Source: JAITVM01 sp031551135 (GTDB lineage Bacteria; Bacillota; Clostridia; Lachnospirales; JAITVM01). From it: a stretch of DNA of 64,000 nucleotides. Shown piece after piece: positions 1 to 9,005 of this stretch. The stretch spans positions 74,351 to 138,350 of the forward strand of contig JAVBOA010000026.1 of the NCBI GenBank assembly GCA_031551135.1, read 5' to 3'. Numbering within the stretch: position 1 is the stretch's first letter; the number at the start of each line of letters is the position of its first letter. The notes beneath the pieces were generated by a model that did not search any database, was not told where the DNA came from, and saw nothing but the letters and a program-made list of their open reading frames with translations. The translations under genes were made by a program, and so were the position numbers.

Positions 1-56
1 TGTATTGCAACATTTATGCTGAATTTCAGCGTTACAAATTTTGGAAGGGATTATTG

Positions 57-1052
57 ATGATAAAAAAGGGGCTTCTATTAATAATAATTTTATTATCTTT
101 TAGTACAAAAGTATTCGGAAGCTTCGATGAAACCGATAAAAACGGGCCAAAACTCTATTTTTTTCAAAACTATGTTTTGAAAGAGCATCGCTCGGGCGTT
201 AATATTTTTTTGTTTTCAAACGCTACTCTGGAAGCAAGAGGGCAGGATGATATATTTCTTTTTTTCAGCAATATTGAAATAGGAAGTGAAATAAGGGGAA
301 ATGTATATAGCTTTTTTTCGAATATAATTTTAAATTCCGACGGTAAAGTAAATTCGATATCTTCATTATCATCTACCATAACATATTTAAAAGATTCTCC
401 GGAATTTCAAATAAAGCCTGTAGTAAAAGTCATGGATTTTTTGATAAATATAAATGAGCAAAACGGATATGTTATATATAAAGATAAAATTCCAAGCTTT
501 ATTTTAATTCTCTTAATGATTTTTGTGAAAACGTTTGTTTGTATGATTTTTTTCGCATTGAGGAAAGGCTTTTTCTTACAAGGTTCGATGACGGTTATTC
601 ATGATAAAAGTTATATTTTTAAAAACGGCATTTTGTCATATATAATCTTTATAGCAATGATTATAGTGTTTTTATTAAGTGTATTGGGTGTGCCGATATC
701 ACTGATGGTTTTTGCTGTATTTTATATTTGTATAATCTGCGGACAGGTTTCGTTTTCCTTGTTTATCGGCAACGAAGTTTTATCCAATACCAATAAACGC
801 TTTACGATTAATACAAAATTGATTTTGGGCGTAATTTTGCTGGAAACTTTGAGCTTCTTTCCATTTATTTATTATTTTATAAAATTCTTTGTTTATCCAA
901 TTCTGTTTACCGGAATATTTATGACATCTGTGATAAATGTTTACATAAAAAAAATATTTTATAATATCCCGTATGTTTCGGAAAACGCTATAAAGCATTT
1001 TGACAGTAATAAAATAAAAGAAATAATTATGAAAGAAATTGACAAAGTATAG
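57..1052 (+). CDS. Membrane protein with a bactofilin-like extracytoplasmic domain
   Basis: I do not recognise a named family with certainty. The 331-residue protein starts at ATG 57, with GGAAGGG about 7 bases upstream. An N-terminal hydrophobic signal (about residues 4-22) ends near VFG/SFD. Residues about 30-115 are rich in short repeating hydrophobic/polar units of the kind LFSN, FFSN and FFSN, resembling the beta-helical repeats of polymer-forming (bactofilin-type) proteins. The second half has several membrane segments (about residues 150-170, 195-245 and 255-295). The layout suggests an envelope protein with an exported repeat domain anchored by a multi-pass region. It lies 10 bases upstream of another envelope protein and then tsaD, so the three may be co-transcribed. 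Function is inferred only from topology. Confidence 0.6.
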   Translation: MIKKGLLLIIILLSFSTKVFGSFDETDKNGPKLYFFQNYVLKEHRSGVNIFLFSNATLEARGQDDIFLFFSNIEIGSEIRGNVYSFFSNIILNSDGKVNSISSLSSTITYLKDSPEFQIKPVVKVMDFLININEQNGYVIYKDKIPSFILILLMIFVKTFVCMIFFALRKGFFLQGSMTVIHDKSYIFKNGILSYIIFIAMIIVFLLSVLGVPISLMVFAVFYICIICGQVSFSLFIGNEVLSNTNKRFTINTKLILGVILLETLSFFPFIYYFIKFFVYPILFTGIFMTSVINVYIKKIFYNIPYVSENAIKHFDSNKIKEIIMKEIDKV

Positions 1053-1062
1053 GGGTGCTTTT

Positions 1063-1593
1063 GTGAAAAATAAAATATTGATTATTTTAATAGTGACATT
1101 ATTTTTAATCGGGTCATTAGGGCTTTATTATTTTTATTATAGAAATGAGCAAGAGCCGCAATTTAAAGAAGTTGCTTTTGTAGATTATACCGTCGAATAT
1201 CCGGCAACGCCCGAGGCGCTGATGGAAGAAAATAATTATTTGATGGAATTATTATACAGCGGACAGCTTTCGGATGACGATTTCGCATTGGCTTTGGAAA
1301 AACAGCGCGTTCTTTTCTCGAATCAGCTTTTGCGGGCTAATACTTTGGAAAAATATGTTTCATATATGAGAGAAGATGTCGATAAATTTAAAAATGCTAA
1401 AATAAAATTACATGATATTAAAACAAATGCTATTGTAAAAGATAAGTTTAGTGATAAAATATATATTGCCGAAGTTCAGCAGATATTTGACGAAAACTAC
1501 ATTAATAATGTAAAATATTATATTGCTGAGGAAAATGGAGTTTATTCTATTTTGGCTTGGGAATATACAGGAACTAACGGTTCCGGAAGTTGA
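1063..1593 (+). CDS. Membrane-anchored hypothetical protein
   Basis: This 176-residue protein has one N-terminal membrane segment (about residues 4-23, ILIILIVTLFLIGSLGLYYF) and a hydrophilic, probably extracytoplasmic remainder. The GTG at 1063 is preferred over an upstream in-frame start because AGGGGTG lies just before it. The soluble part has a charged helical stretch (about 45-110) followed by a short region rich in beta-type residues that resembles the NTF2-like or DUF4829 type of folds found in Firmicute envelope proteins, but the match is too weak to name. It sits between the bactofilin-like membrane protein and tsaD with short gaps. Confidence 0.6.
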   Translation: MKNKILIILIVTLFLIGSLGLYYFYYRNEQEPQFKEVAFVDYTVEYPATPEALMEENNYLMELLYSGQLSDDDFALALEKQRVLFSNQLLRANTLEKYVSYMREDVDKFKNAKIKLHDIKTNAIVKDKFSDKIYIAEVQQIFDENYINNVKYYIAEENGVYSILAWEYTGTNGSGS

Positions 1594-1611
1594 AATTTTT
1601 AGGAGGAGAAA

Positions 1612-2628
1612 ATGCAATCTGATAAAATTATATTGGGTATCGAATCGTCTTGTGACGAAACGGCGGCTTCGCTTGTTCTTAACGGCAGAAAAATTCTATC
1701 AAATGTAATTTCTTCTCAAATAGAAATACATAAAAAATTTGGCGGTGTTGTACCGGAAATCGCATCACGAAAACATATAGAGAGAATTTCAGAAGTTGTT
1801 GATATTGCAATGAAAGACGCAGGGGCGGATTTTTCGGATATAGATTCGATTGCCGTGACTTATGGTCCCGGATTGGTCGGGGCGCTGCTTGTTGGGCTCT
1901 CGTATGCAAAAGGCTTGGCTTTCAGCCTTTCAAAACCATTAATCGGTGTGCATCATATCGAAGGACATATTTGTGCCAATTATTTGGAAGATGAAAATTT
2001 TGAACCGCCTTTTGTTTGTTTAGTGGTTTCAGGCGGACATACGCATTTAATTTTAGTAAAATCTTATAATGAATTTGAAATAATCGGAAAAACACGCGAC
2101 GACGCCGCAGGTGAGGCTTATGACAAAGTTGCAAGAGCCTTAGGACTGTCGTATCCGGGCGGGCCGAGTATTGATAAACTTGCAAAAGAATCGAAAAACC
2201 CAATAGATTTTCCGCGTGCGTATTTAGATAATTATGATTTTAGTTTCAGCGGTTTAAAATCTTCGGTTTTGAATTATTTAAACAAAGCGAGAATGTTAGG
2301 CAACGAAATAAATTCGGCAGATGTAGCCGCAGGTTTTCAAAATTCGGTTGTCGAAGTTCTTGTTAATAAAACTATAAATTTATGCAAAGAAAAAAATTTT
2401 TCAAAAATAGCAATAGCGGGCGGAGTTGCGGCAAATTCAACATTGCGGCAAGTGATGACCGAAGCTTGCAATCAAAATAATTTTGAGATAAAAATTCCAA
2501 GTCCGGTTTTTTGTACGGATAACGCAGCAATGATTGCTTCTTGTGCTTTTTTTGAATATAATGAAAGAAAACTTTCACTGAACGCTTATCCCAGTCTTGT
2601 ATTGGGACAAAAAATACAAAAGAATTAA
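1612..2628 (+). CDS. tsaD: tRNA N6-adenosine threonylcarbamoyltransferase TsaD
   Basis: TsaD transfers the threonylcarbamoyl group from threonylcarbamoyl-AMP to A37 of ANN-decoding tRNAs, working with TsaB and TsaE in the cytoplasm. The 338-residue protein is the normal length for the family. It begins with the ASKHA-fold signature GIESSCDETAASLV (about residues 7-20). It carries the metal-binding HHIEGH motif (about 110-115), the VVSGGHTHLI segment, and a C-terminal IAGGVAANSTLR phosphate-binding loop. The ATG at 1612 follows an excellent AGGAGGAGAA site. It is directly followed by a PAS/GGDEF-like gene. tsaB and tsaE are not in this window. Confidence 0.97.
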   Translation: MQSDKIILGIESSCDETAASLVLNGRKILSNVISSQIEIHKKFGGVVPEIASRKHIERISEVVDIAMKDAGADFSDIDSIAVTYGPGLVGALLVGLSYAKGLAFSLSKPLIGVHHIEGHICANYLEDENFEPPFVCLVVSGGHTHLILVKSYNEFEIIGKTRDDAAGEAYDKVARALGLSYPGGPSIDKLAKESKNPIDFPRAYLDNYDFSFSGLKSSVLNYLNKARMLGNEINSADVAAGFQNSVVEVLVNKTINLCKEKNFSKIAIAGGVAANSTLRQVMTEACNQNNFEIKIPSPVFCTDNAAMIASCAFFEYNERKLSLNAYPSLVLGQKIQKN

Positions 2629-2646
2629 TTGAAAAGAGGGGTAAAT

Positions 2647-3795
2647 TTGGACAGTATAAATCAAAGATTTGATTTTTTAGAACTCGTTCCGGTTCCGATT
2701 TCGATTTTGGATTTCGAAACAAAAACTTTTGTGAAAACTAACCGCTTGTTTAACAATATTTTGAAAATAGAAGAAAATCAGAATTTCAAGGCCAGCGAAA
2801 TTATAAAGTCTTCGGATATTGCGCTTGATGATATTTTGGAAATCGGCGCTAAAGAAATTTTTATTTTTTTTAAAACTTCTGATTCGGCAATAATTCCGTT
2901 AGTTACAACAATTTCGAAATACAATATCGATAATAAGGTGTATTTGCTTTTTTTTCATAAAGAAATTATTAAATCACTTGATAAAAACCTTGTTATAGAG
3001 GACTTTCCTTATTCGATGGATATAAAAAACATTCTCGAAAATATTCCGATGTTCGCTTGCATTTTGAGCCTTAACAAAAAGGAAATTATTTTTGCGAATG
3101 CGTCTTGCCGCAGAATTTTTGGGAATAATTATTACAAAAGACCTGCTTCGGATTTTTTTATTGAAATAGGAGAACTCGACGAATTGGATAACAATACTTT
3201 GTCTAATAAAGAATTTAATTCGGTTATCGGCTCAAAATGGTTTAGCTTATCTGCTTCTTACATTACTTTCGAAGACCGCAAATCCGTACTCATTTTGGGT
3301 AAAGATATAAGTATCCAAAAGAAAAACGAGGACACGATTATTTTCAAAGCAACGATTGACGATTTAACAAAAACTTACAATAAACAAGCCGGAATAGATT
3401 TTTTAAACGATTACCTTTTGGGTCATAATATAAATAAAAATATTTTTACGGCCGTTTATATAGAATTTAAAGGTATCAAGGATATTATGGATACACATGG
3501 TCTTTCTGAAGGAGATAATTATATTTTAAATATGGTGAGTATTATTCGGTCGGCGATTCGCCAAACTGATATATTTTCCAGATTATATCATGCGGAGTTT
3601 TTGATTTTATTTCCGAATTGCGTAAAAGAAGTTGTGCAAAATATAATGAAATCCATCGAAAATAAGCTTTCTTTCATAAATACGCAAGAACTCAACTATG
3701 ATTATGAGATAAAATACAATATTTTGGAAATCACGCCGAATATGGAATTGAATTCGGATGATGTCTTTAAAATATTGAGCCAAGAGATTAGATAA
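2647..3795 (+). CDS. PAS-domain protein with degenerate GGDEF domain
   Basis: This 382-residue cytoplasmic protein appears to contain two PAS-like regions (about residues 1-100 and 120-215), followed by a GGDEF-family domain starting at IDDLTKTYNKQAG (about 240). The DDLT entry motif is intact, but the signature loop reads YHAEF where GGDEF is expected. It is therefore unlikely to make cyclic di-GMP and may act as a GTP- or c-di-GMP-binding sensor instead. The TTG at 2647 is chosen because AGAGGGG lies 5 bases upstream; an in-frame TTG at 2629 has no such site. The TAA stop codon overlaps the first bases of a short repeat element (3795-3829). Confidence 0.72.
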   Translation: MDSINQRFDFLELVPVPISILDFETKTFVKTNRLFNNILKIEENQNFKASEIIKSSDIALDDILEIGAKEIFIFFKTSDSAIIPLVTTISKYNIDNKVYLLFFHKEIIKSLDKNLVIEDFPYSMDIKNILENIPMFACILSLNKKEIIFANASCRRIFGNNYYKRPASDFFIEIGELDELDNNTLSNKEFNSVIGSKWFSLSASYITFEDRKSVLILGKDISIQKKNEDTIIFKATIDDLTKTYNKQAGIDFLNDYLLGHNINKNIFTAVYIEFKGIKDIMDTHGLSEGDNYILNMVSIIRSAIRQTDIFSRLYHAEFLILFPNCVKEVVQNIMKSIENKLSFINTQELNYDYEIKYNILEITPNMELNSDDVFKILSQEIR

Positions 3796-3829
3796 TACTT
3801 ATTTCTATTCTTTATAGTGGAAATAGTAT
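3795..3829 (+). repeat. Short terminal-repeat element (about 35 bp)
   Basis: This is a short member of the window-wide repeat family. It starts ATACTTATTTCTATTC and ends TGGAAATAGTAT, so the two ends are inverted repeats with no internal arms. Its first base is the last A of the TAA stop codon of the PAS/GGDEF-like gene. It also forms a hairpin that could weakly terminate transcription before rpsO. Confidence 0.7.
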
Positions 3830-3960
3830 AAATTATATTTTCAAACTTGAATATTTTAAATATTTATGTTAAACTTTATTTGCTAAAAATCCATTGCAAA
3901 GATATTGGAATCTCCGCCCTTTTTCTTTGCTTATGGGGATATTTTATTATGGAGGATTTT

Positions 3961-4218
3961 ATGTTAAACAAAAAAGAAGTTATTGCAAAATTTGCACGTA
4001 AGGAAAATGACACAGGTTCGCCTGAGGTTCAAGTTGCTCTTCTGACTGAAAGAATCAATCATTTGAATGATCATCTTCGCCAGCATCCAAAAGATTTCCA
4101 CTCAAGAAGAGGCCTTCTTATGATGGTTGGTCAAAGAAAAGGTTTGCTTAACTATATTAAACAAAAAGATATTGTAAAATATCGTGATTTAATTGGTCAA
4201 CTTGGTATTAGAAAATAA
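3961..4218 (+). CDS. rpsO: 30S ribosomal protein S15
   Basis: S15 is a primary 16S rRNA-binding protein of the small ribosomal subunit platform. The 85-residue product shows the family features KFARKENDTGSPEVQVALLT, then HLRQHPKDFHSRRGLL and a C-terminal basic helix ending LGIRK. The longer open frame begins at 3847, but ATG 3961 has GGAGGA four bases upstream and gives the normal N-terminus. As in most bacteria it is followed by pnp. A strong terminator-like hairpin lies between the two genes, so pnp may rely on read-through or on its own promoter. Confidence 0.98.
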   Translation: MLNKKEVIAKFARKENDTGSPEVQVALLTERINHLNDHLRQHPKDFHSRRGLLMMVGQRKGLLNYIKQKDIVKYRDLIGQLGIRK

Positions 4219-4222
4219 TTTT

Positions 4223-4248
4223 CAGAGCGGATTTTTTCCGCTCTGTTT
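4223..4248 (+). terminator. Intrinsic terminator after rpsO
   Basis: A perfect 9-bp stem, CAGAGCGGA paired with TCCGCTCTG, encloses a T-rich loop and is followed by a short T run (TTTAATTAA). It stands 5 bases after the rpsO stop and would end or attenuate transcription before pnp. Confidence 0.8.
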
Positions 4249-4322
4249 AATTAATCCGAGAAAAATTTTATAGTTTTGACTTGCGAACAGGACAAAATTT
4301 CGTTTTACGAAAGGAGTTATAT

Positions 4323-6431
4323 ATGTACAAATCGTTTACTATGGAGCTTGCTTCCAGAAAGTTGACCATAGAAATAGGAAGAGTCGCGGAATTAGCCAAT
4401 GGCGCTTGTATTGTATATTATGGCGAAACAGCCGTTTTATGTACAGCGACAGCCTCGGAAAAACCGAGAGCAGGAATCGACTTTTTTCCGCTTAGTATTG
4501 ATTATGAAGAAAGGCTTTATTCGGTGGGCAAAATCCCGGGCGGCTTTATAAAGCGCGAAGGCAGACCAACCGAAAAAGCTGTTTTAACATCACGTTTAAT
4601 TGACCGACCTATGCGCCCGCTTTTTCCAAGCGATTACCGCAATGATGTTTCGGTTATTTCTACGGTTTTATCTGTAGATCAAGATGCAAGCCAAGAGATT
4701 GCTGCAATGATTGGTTCATCGATTGCGCTATCGATTTCGGATATTCCGTTTTTAAAAACAACAGCGGCTGTGAATGTTGGAATGGTTGACGGAAAATTTA
4801 TCATTAATCCGACAGCAGCAGAGCGTGAAAAATCGGATTTAAATTTGACAGTAGCTTCGACAAAAGATAAGGTTATGATGATTGAAGCCGGCGCAAATGA
4901 AATTAGTGACGAAAAAATGTATGAAGCGATTATGCTTGCTCACGAAGAAAACAAAAAAATTGTTGAATTTATAGAAGGCATTGTTGGGGAAGTCGGTAAA
5001 GAAAAACACAAATATGAAACGGTTGCTGTTCCCGAAGATTTTTACAAAGAAATCACGGAATTTATTACTGATGCACGTATGGAAGAGGCTGTTTTTACGG
5101 ATATGAAACAAATTCGTGATGAGCGGATAAGTGCGCTGACAGATGATGTTTTTGCGAAATTCCTGCCTGAAGATTATGCCGGAGACGACAGGGCAGCACG
5201 CGAAAAATATATAAATGATTCGATTTATAATTTTGAAAAGAAAACCGTTCGAAGAATGATTTTAAAAGAAAAGAAACGTCCGGACGGCCGTAAACTTGAC
5301 CAAATCAGAAATTTGGGCGCAGAAGTTGATATTCTGCCTCGAACTCATGGCTCGGCACTTTTTCACCGCGGGCAAACTCAGGTTCTTACTATCACAACAC
5401 TTGGCTCGATAGCCGAAGCGCAGCGTTTGGACGGTTTGGACGAATTGGAAGAAACAAAACGTTATATGCATCATTATAATTTCCCTAGCTACTCGGTAGG
5501 TGAGACAAGACCAAGCAGAGGACCGGGCAGACGTGAAATCGGTCACGGCGCTTTGGCTGAAAGAGCTTTGCTTCCTGTTATTCCGAGTGAAGAAGAGTTC
5601 CCTTACGCTATTAGGCTTGTTTCCGAAGTTTTGAGCTCAAACGGCTCTACCTCCCAAGGCAGTGTTTGCGCAAGTACGCTTTCGCTGATGGCGGCTGGCG
5701 TTCCGATAAAAACTCCTGTAGCGGGTATTTCTGTTGGACTTGTAACAGGCGATTCGGATGACGATTTTGTATTGCTGACTGATATCCAAGGACTTGAAGA
5801 CTTTTTCGGCGATATGGATTTTAAAGTCGCAGGAACAAATAAAGGCATTACAGCTATTCAAATGGATATAAAAATTCACGGCCTTACTCCTGAAATAATT
5901 AAAGGCGCTCTTGCGGATACGAAAAAGTCGAGAGCTTATATTTTGGAAGAAGTAATGCTCAAAGCGATTGATAAACCGCGTGATAATATTTCCCCTTACG
6001 CTCCTAAGATTATGTTTATCGAGATTGACCCGGATAAAATGTCCGAAGTTATCGGAGCCAGAGGCAAAACAATTAAGCGCATAATGGAAGAATCCGGAGT
6101 TGACAAAATCGATACTGGCGATGACGGCAAGATTTTTGTTTGTGATTCTGATATGAGCAAAGTAAAACGCGCTGTCGAGATAATCGAAGCGATTGTAAAA
6201 CCACCGGAAATCGGAAAAATATATACCGGAAAAGTTTCGCGTATATTAAATTTCGGAGCTTTCGTTGAAATCGCACCGGAAAAAGAAGGTCTTTGCCATA
6301 TTTCACAATTGGCGAAAGAAAGAGTCGGAAAAGTAGAAGATGTTGTTAAAGTAGGAGATATTGTTTCTGTCAAGGTTATTGAAATCGACGACCAAGGACG
6401 AATTAATCTTTCCAGAAAAGCAGCATTGTAA
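4323..6431 (+). CDS. pnp: Polyribonucleotide nucleotidyltransferase (PNPase)
   Basis: PNPase degrades RNA 3' to 5' by phosphorolysis and is part of the RNA degradation machinery. The 702-residue product has the full family layout: a first RNase PH domain (about 1-210), a helical linker, a second catalytic RNase PH domain (about 310-540, with GGSTSQ-like NGSTSQGSVCASTLSLMAAG), a KH domain (about 550-610, VIGARGKTIKRI) and an S1 domain (about 620-690, GKIYTGKVSRILNFGAFVEI). ATG 4323 has AAGGAG 7 bases upstream and is preferred over the open frame start at 4281. It follows rpsO in the classic order. Confidence 0.98.
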   Translation: MYKSFTMELASRKLTIEIGRVAELANGACIVYYGETAVLCTATASEKPRAGIDFFPLSIDYEERLYSVGKIPGGFIKREGRPTEKAVLTSRLIDRPMRPLFPSDYRNDVSVISTVLSVDQDASQEIAAMIGSSIALSISDIPFLKTTAAVNVGMVDGKFIINPTAAEREKSDLNLTVASTKDKVMMIEAGANEISDEKMYEAIMLAHEENKKIVEFIEGIVGEVGKEKHKYETVAVPEDFYKEITEFITDARMEEAVFTDMKQIRDERISALTDDVFAKFLPEDYAGDDRAAREKYINDSIYNFEKKTVRRMILKEKKRPDGRKLDQIRNLGAEVDILPRTHGSALFHRGQTQVLTITTLGSIAEAQRLDGLDELEETKRYMHHYNFPSYSVGETRPSRGPGRREIGHGALAERALLPVIPSEEEFPYAIRLVSEVLSSNGSTSQGSVCASTLSLMAAGVPIKTPVAGISVGLVTGDSDDDFVLLTDIQGLEDFFGDMDFKVAGTNKGITAIQMDIKIHGLTPEIIKGALADTKKSRAYILEEVMLKAIDKPRDNISPYAPKIMFIEIDPDKMSEVIGARGKTIKRIMEESGVDKIDTGDDGKIFVCDSDMSKVKRAVEIIEAIVKPPEIGKIYTGKVSRILNFGAFVEIAPEKEGLCHISQLAKERVGKVEDVVKVGDIVSVKVIEIDDQGRINLSRKAAL

Positions 6432-6442
6432 AATATTAATTC

Positions 6443-6482
6443 AGAGCTATATCTTGCAGCTTTAAGGATATGCTCTTTTTTA
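6443..6482 (+). terminator. Terminator after pnp
   Basis: A stem of AGAGC plus ATATC pairs with GATAT plus GCTCT, with one bulged T, and runs into a T-rich tail (TTTTTTATTTTATT). It lies 11 bases after the pnp stop. Confidence 0.7.
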
Positions 6483-6500
6483 TTTTATTAAAATATAATA

Positions 6501-6613
6501 ATACTATTTTCATTATAAAGGATAGAAAAAAATATTTCATTTCGCGCTTGAAGCCTGCGCGAAACGCTTCGCTGTGAAAGATTTTTTTCTACTTATCAAA
6601 ATGAAAATAGTAT
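6501..6613 (-). repeat. Long MITE-like element, copy 1 (113 bp, reverse orientation)
   Basis: The termini ATACTATTTTCATT and AATGAAAATAGTAT are perfect inverted repeats. The interior carries CGCGCTTGAAG and CTGCGCGAAACGC arms that can fold against each other, plus TTTCATTTCGCGC and GCTTCGCTGTGAAAG. It has no coding capacity. It lies in the pnp to M16 peptidase intergenic region, followed by a TATAAT box at 6663-6668. Confidence 0.88.
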
Positions 6614-6710
6614 AAATAAAAATTAAATCAATAGATATTAATTTTTTTGACGAGATTTAGGGTATAATATAACGAAGTATATATGAAAATATTTTGAATG
6701 GGGTGAGTTA

Positions 6711-7970
6711 ATGGTAAAAACAGTTTCTTTATCAAATAATATTACCATTGTGTATGAAGAAATGCCGTCAATAATGTCAATTGCCTGCGGAGTTTTTGTG
6801 AAAAATGGCTCCAGAATGGAAAACGCTCAGAATAATGGGATTTCGCATTTTATTGAGCATATGCTTTTTAAAGGAACAAAAAACCGGACAGCAAGGCAGA
6901 TTGCCGACGAAGTGGACGCTATCGGCGGGCAGATGAACGCATTTACTTCTAAAGAATATACAGGATATTATATTCGAACTTTGTTTAATCATATGGATAA
7001 GTCTTTAGAAATATTGTCTGATATGTTTTTAAATTCGAATTTCGATAATGAAGAAATAAAAAAAGAATGTGGTGTGATTTTAGAAGAAATAGATATGTAT
7101 GAGGACAGCCCGGAGGATTTGATTCACGACCTTTTGCAGAATAAAATTTTTGATGATTCGCTTGGATATTCGGTCATTGGGCGCAAAGATTCAATAAGCA
7201 CATTTAATCACGATACATTTGTCGATTTTTTCGAAAAAAATTATCACCAAGACAATATATATATTTCGATAGTTGGAAAATTTGAAGAATCGGTTTTATT
7301 GGATGTATTAGAAAAATATTTTGGTTCATTGAATCGAAATGACGCATATAAAGAATTTCAATTTTCTTCAAAATATCATAAATCCTTTGTTACAAAAGTG
7401 AAGGATATCGAGCAAGTTCATTTTATGCTTGCTTTTCCGGGTTTTCCGCTGGATTCGGAATTTAATTATGATATAGCTGCACTAAACTCGATTTTCGGCG
7501 GCTCGATGAGTTCCAGACTTTTTCAAACAATCAGAGAGGAAAATGGCCTGTCTTACGCAGTTTATTCTTATATGTCCTCTTATATCGATACAGGCGCTTT
7601 TTGTTTGTATGCCGGACTTAACCCAAACCAAACTAATCTTTGCTATGAATTGATGATCAAAGAAGTTAAGCGTTTATTTACCGATAAAATTACTATCGAG
7701 CAATTAGACCGGACTAAGGAGCAATTGAAGTCGAATTACTTTTTGGGCATGGAATCCTCAATGACGCGTATGCTGAGTATCGGAAAAACGAAAACTGTTT
7801 TAAATAAAGTGCAATCGCAGGAAGAAATTCTTAAAAAAATTGATAGAATCTCTTTGGATAGAATTTATGAAGTGGCTGAGCGGATTTTTGATTTAAATAA
7901 TATGAGCCTTGCGGCTGTTGGTAAAATAACCGATATAGATTTTGAAGGAATGTATAATAATGCAAAATGA
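6711..7970 (+). CDS. M16-family zinc metallopeptidase (pitrilysin/insulinase type)
   Basis: This is a cytoplasmic zinc peptidase of the PqqL/YmxG/mitochondrial-processing-peptidase-like M16B group. The inverted zinc motif HFIEH (HxxEH, about residues 46-50) is intact. The distal glutamate expected about 75 residues later falls within GVILEEIDMYEDSPEDL. The C-terminal half has the family signature for substrate contact, GGSMSSRLFQTIREENGLSYAVYSY, including the R and Y residues. At 419 residues it matches the one-lobe pairs of this subgroup. It is commonly found next to pnp and dut in Clostridia, as here. Its stop overlaps the dut start. Confidence 0.92.
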   Translation: MVKTVSLSNNITIVYEEMPSIMSIACGVFVKNGSRMENAQNNGISHFIEHMLFKGTKNRTARQIADEVDAIGGQMNAFTSKEYTGYYIRTLFNHMDKSLEILSDMFLNSNFDNEEIKKECGVILEEIDMYEDSPEDLIHDLLQNKIFDDSLGYSVIGRKDSISTFNHDTFVDFFEKNYHQDNIYISIVGKFEESVLLDVLEKYFGSLNRNDAYKEFQFSSKYHKSFVTKVKDIEQVHFMLAFPGFPLDSEFNYDIAALNSIFGGSMSSRLFQTIREENGLSYAVYSYMSSYIDTGAFCLYAGLNPNQTNLCYELMIKEVKRLFTDKITIEQLDRTKEQLKSNYFLGMESSMTRMLSIGKTKTVLNKVQSQEEILKKIDRISLDRIYEVAERIFDLNNMSLAAVGKITDIDFEGMYNNAK

Positions 7971-8406
7971 GTTTTTTATTTGTAAAACTGATGATGCGAA
8001 GGATTTGCCGGTTCCTTGCCGGCAGACAAGCGGATCTTCGGGCTATGATTTATATGCAAATGTCGATTCGCTTGTACTGAAACACGGTGATATCGCGCTT
8101 GTTCCGACCGGAATCAGAATACAAATTCCAATGGGTTTTGAAGCCCAAATTAGACCGAGAAGCGGACTTGCATTAAAATATGGAGTCACGCTTCTAAATT
8201 CGCCCGGTACTGTGGATTCAGATTACCGCGGAGAAATAAAAGTTATCATGATTAACCACGGCAAAGAGGATTTTATTATAAAACGCGGAGACCGGATTGC
8301 GCAAATGGTCATCAGCCGGTTTTGCGATGTTCAGTTCGTGCATGTGGATGAATTGCTAGACTCAGCACGAGGCGAGGGAGGTTTTGGACATACAGGATTT
8401 AATTAG
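7960..8406 (+). CDS. dut: Deoxyuridine 5'-triphosphate nucleotidohydrolase
   Basis: dUTPase hydrolyses dUTP to dUMP, keeping uracil out of DNA and supplying thymidylate synthesis. The 148-residue protein shows the trimeric dUTPase motifs in order: SGYDLYA (motif I), RPRSGLALKYG (II), LNSPGTVDSDYRGEI (III), RIAQMVI (IV) and the C-terminal glycine-rich arm RGEGGFGHTGF (V). ATG 7960 is preferred over TTG 7942 because it gives the usual N-terminus. It overlaps the M16 peptidase gene by 11 bases and the DUF1836 gene by 23 bases, so the three are probably translationally linked. Confidence 0.96.
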   Translation: MQNEFFICKTDDAKDLPVPCRQTSGSSGYDLYANVDSLVLKHGDIALVPTGIRIQIPMGFEAQIRPRSGLALKYGVTLLNSPGTVDSDYRGEIKVIMINHGKEDFIIKRGDRIAQMVISRFCDVQFVHVDELLDSARGEGGFGHTGFN

Positions 8407-8845
8407 GAAAAATATTTTGACTAATATTGACAATTACTCCTCAAAACTCTCCATCTCTAAAGTAATCAAATTTTTTGAGCGGCATGAGATTTTTTTCACC
8501 AAAACGATGATTCAAAATTATGTTCGTGTTGGTCTGATTCCAATGCCGGCGGATAAACGTTATTATCAAAAAAAACATTTAGTGATTCTTTTGCTTGTCT
8601 ACGACTTGAAAAATATATTTTCACTCGACGAATTGAAATCTATGTTTGAAATATTTTACAGTGATGACGATTTTGATTATTTATATTTTGTTGATTGTTT
8701 TAATGAGTCCTTTAATGATGCCGTTAATAATGAAATGAATGTATTGAAGCCGCTAGAGAATACTAAAAGTTCGAAACTCGAGGCGCTTTTAAAACTTTCT
8801 GCCAGAGCCAGCGCATTGAAATATATTGTTCAGGAAAAATTATGA
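8384..8845 (+). CDS. DUF1836 domain protein, MerR-like predicted regulator
   Basis: A 153-residue cytoplasmic protein that fits the Firmicute DUF1836 family. Residues about 20-75 look like a winged helix related to MerR (SISKVIKFFERHEIFFTKTMIQNYVRVGLIP, then KRYYQKKHLVILLLVYDLKNIFSLDELK). No metal or ligand site is evident. The TTG start at 8384 follows GAGGGAGG by 3-4 bases and lies inside the 3' end of dut. The target is unknown; the overlap with dut suggests co-expression. Confidence 0.75.
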   Translation: MDIQDLIRKNILTNIDNYSSKLSISKVIKFFERHEIFFTKTMIQNYVRVGLIPMPADKRYYQKKHLVILLLVYDLKNIFSLDELKSMFEIFYSDDDFDYLYFVDCFNESFNDAVNNEMNVLKPLENTKSSKLEALLKLSARASALKYIVQEKL

Positions 8846-8958
8846 TTTCCTTTATTGTACTTCATTTTTGTACATATTATATCTTCTATTAGAAATAATA
8901 TATATAGCATTAATTAATTACGAATTTGAGAACACAAAAATTCAGATTCGTTACTACA

Positions 8959-9005
8959 GCAATTCCATGTTTGAGTTGCGAATAGCAAGTCAAACACGGA
9001 ATTGC
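8959..9005. repeat. Long near-perfect hairpin upstream of DUF378 gene
   Basis: GCAATTCC, TGTTTGA and TTGC on the left pair with GCAAG, TCAAACA and GGAATTGC on the right, giving a 21-bp stem with two mismatches and a five-base loop (GAATA). It ends 13 bases before the AGGAGGT site of the DUF378 gene. It has no T tail, so it may be a leader structure or an old inverted-repeat insertion. Confidence 0.7.

Noticed and set aside
3900..3960. Possible S15 autoregulatory leader (TCTCC facing the GGAGG site)
   Set aside because: Only about five pairs, including a wobble, can be drawn. There is no convincing pseudoknot, so it is not called a regulatory RNA.
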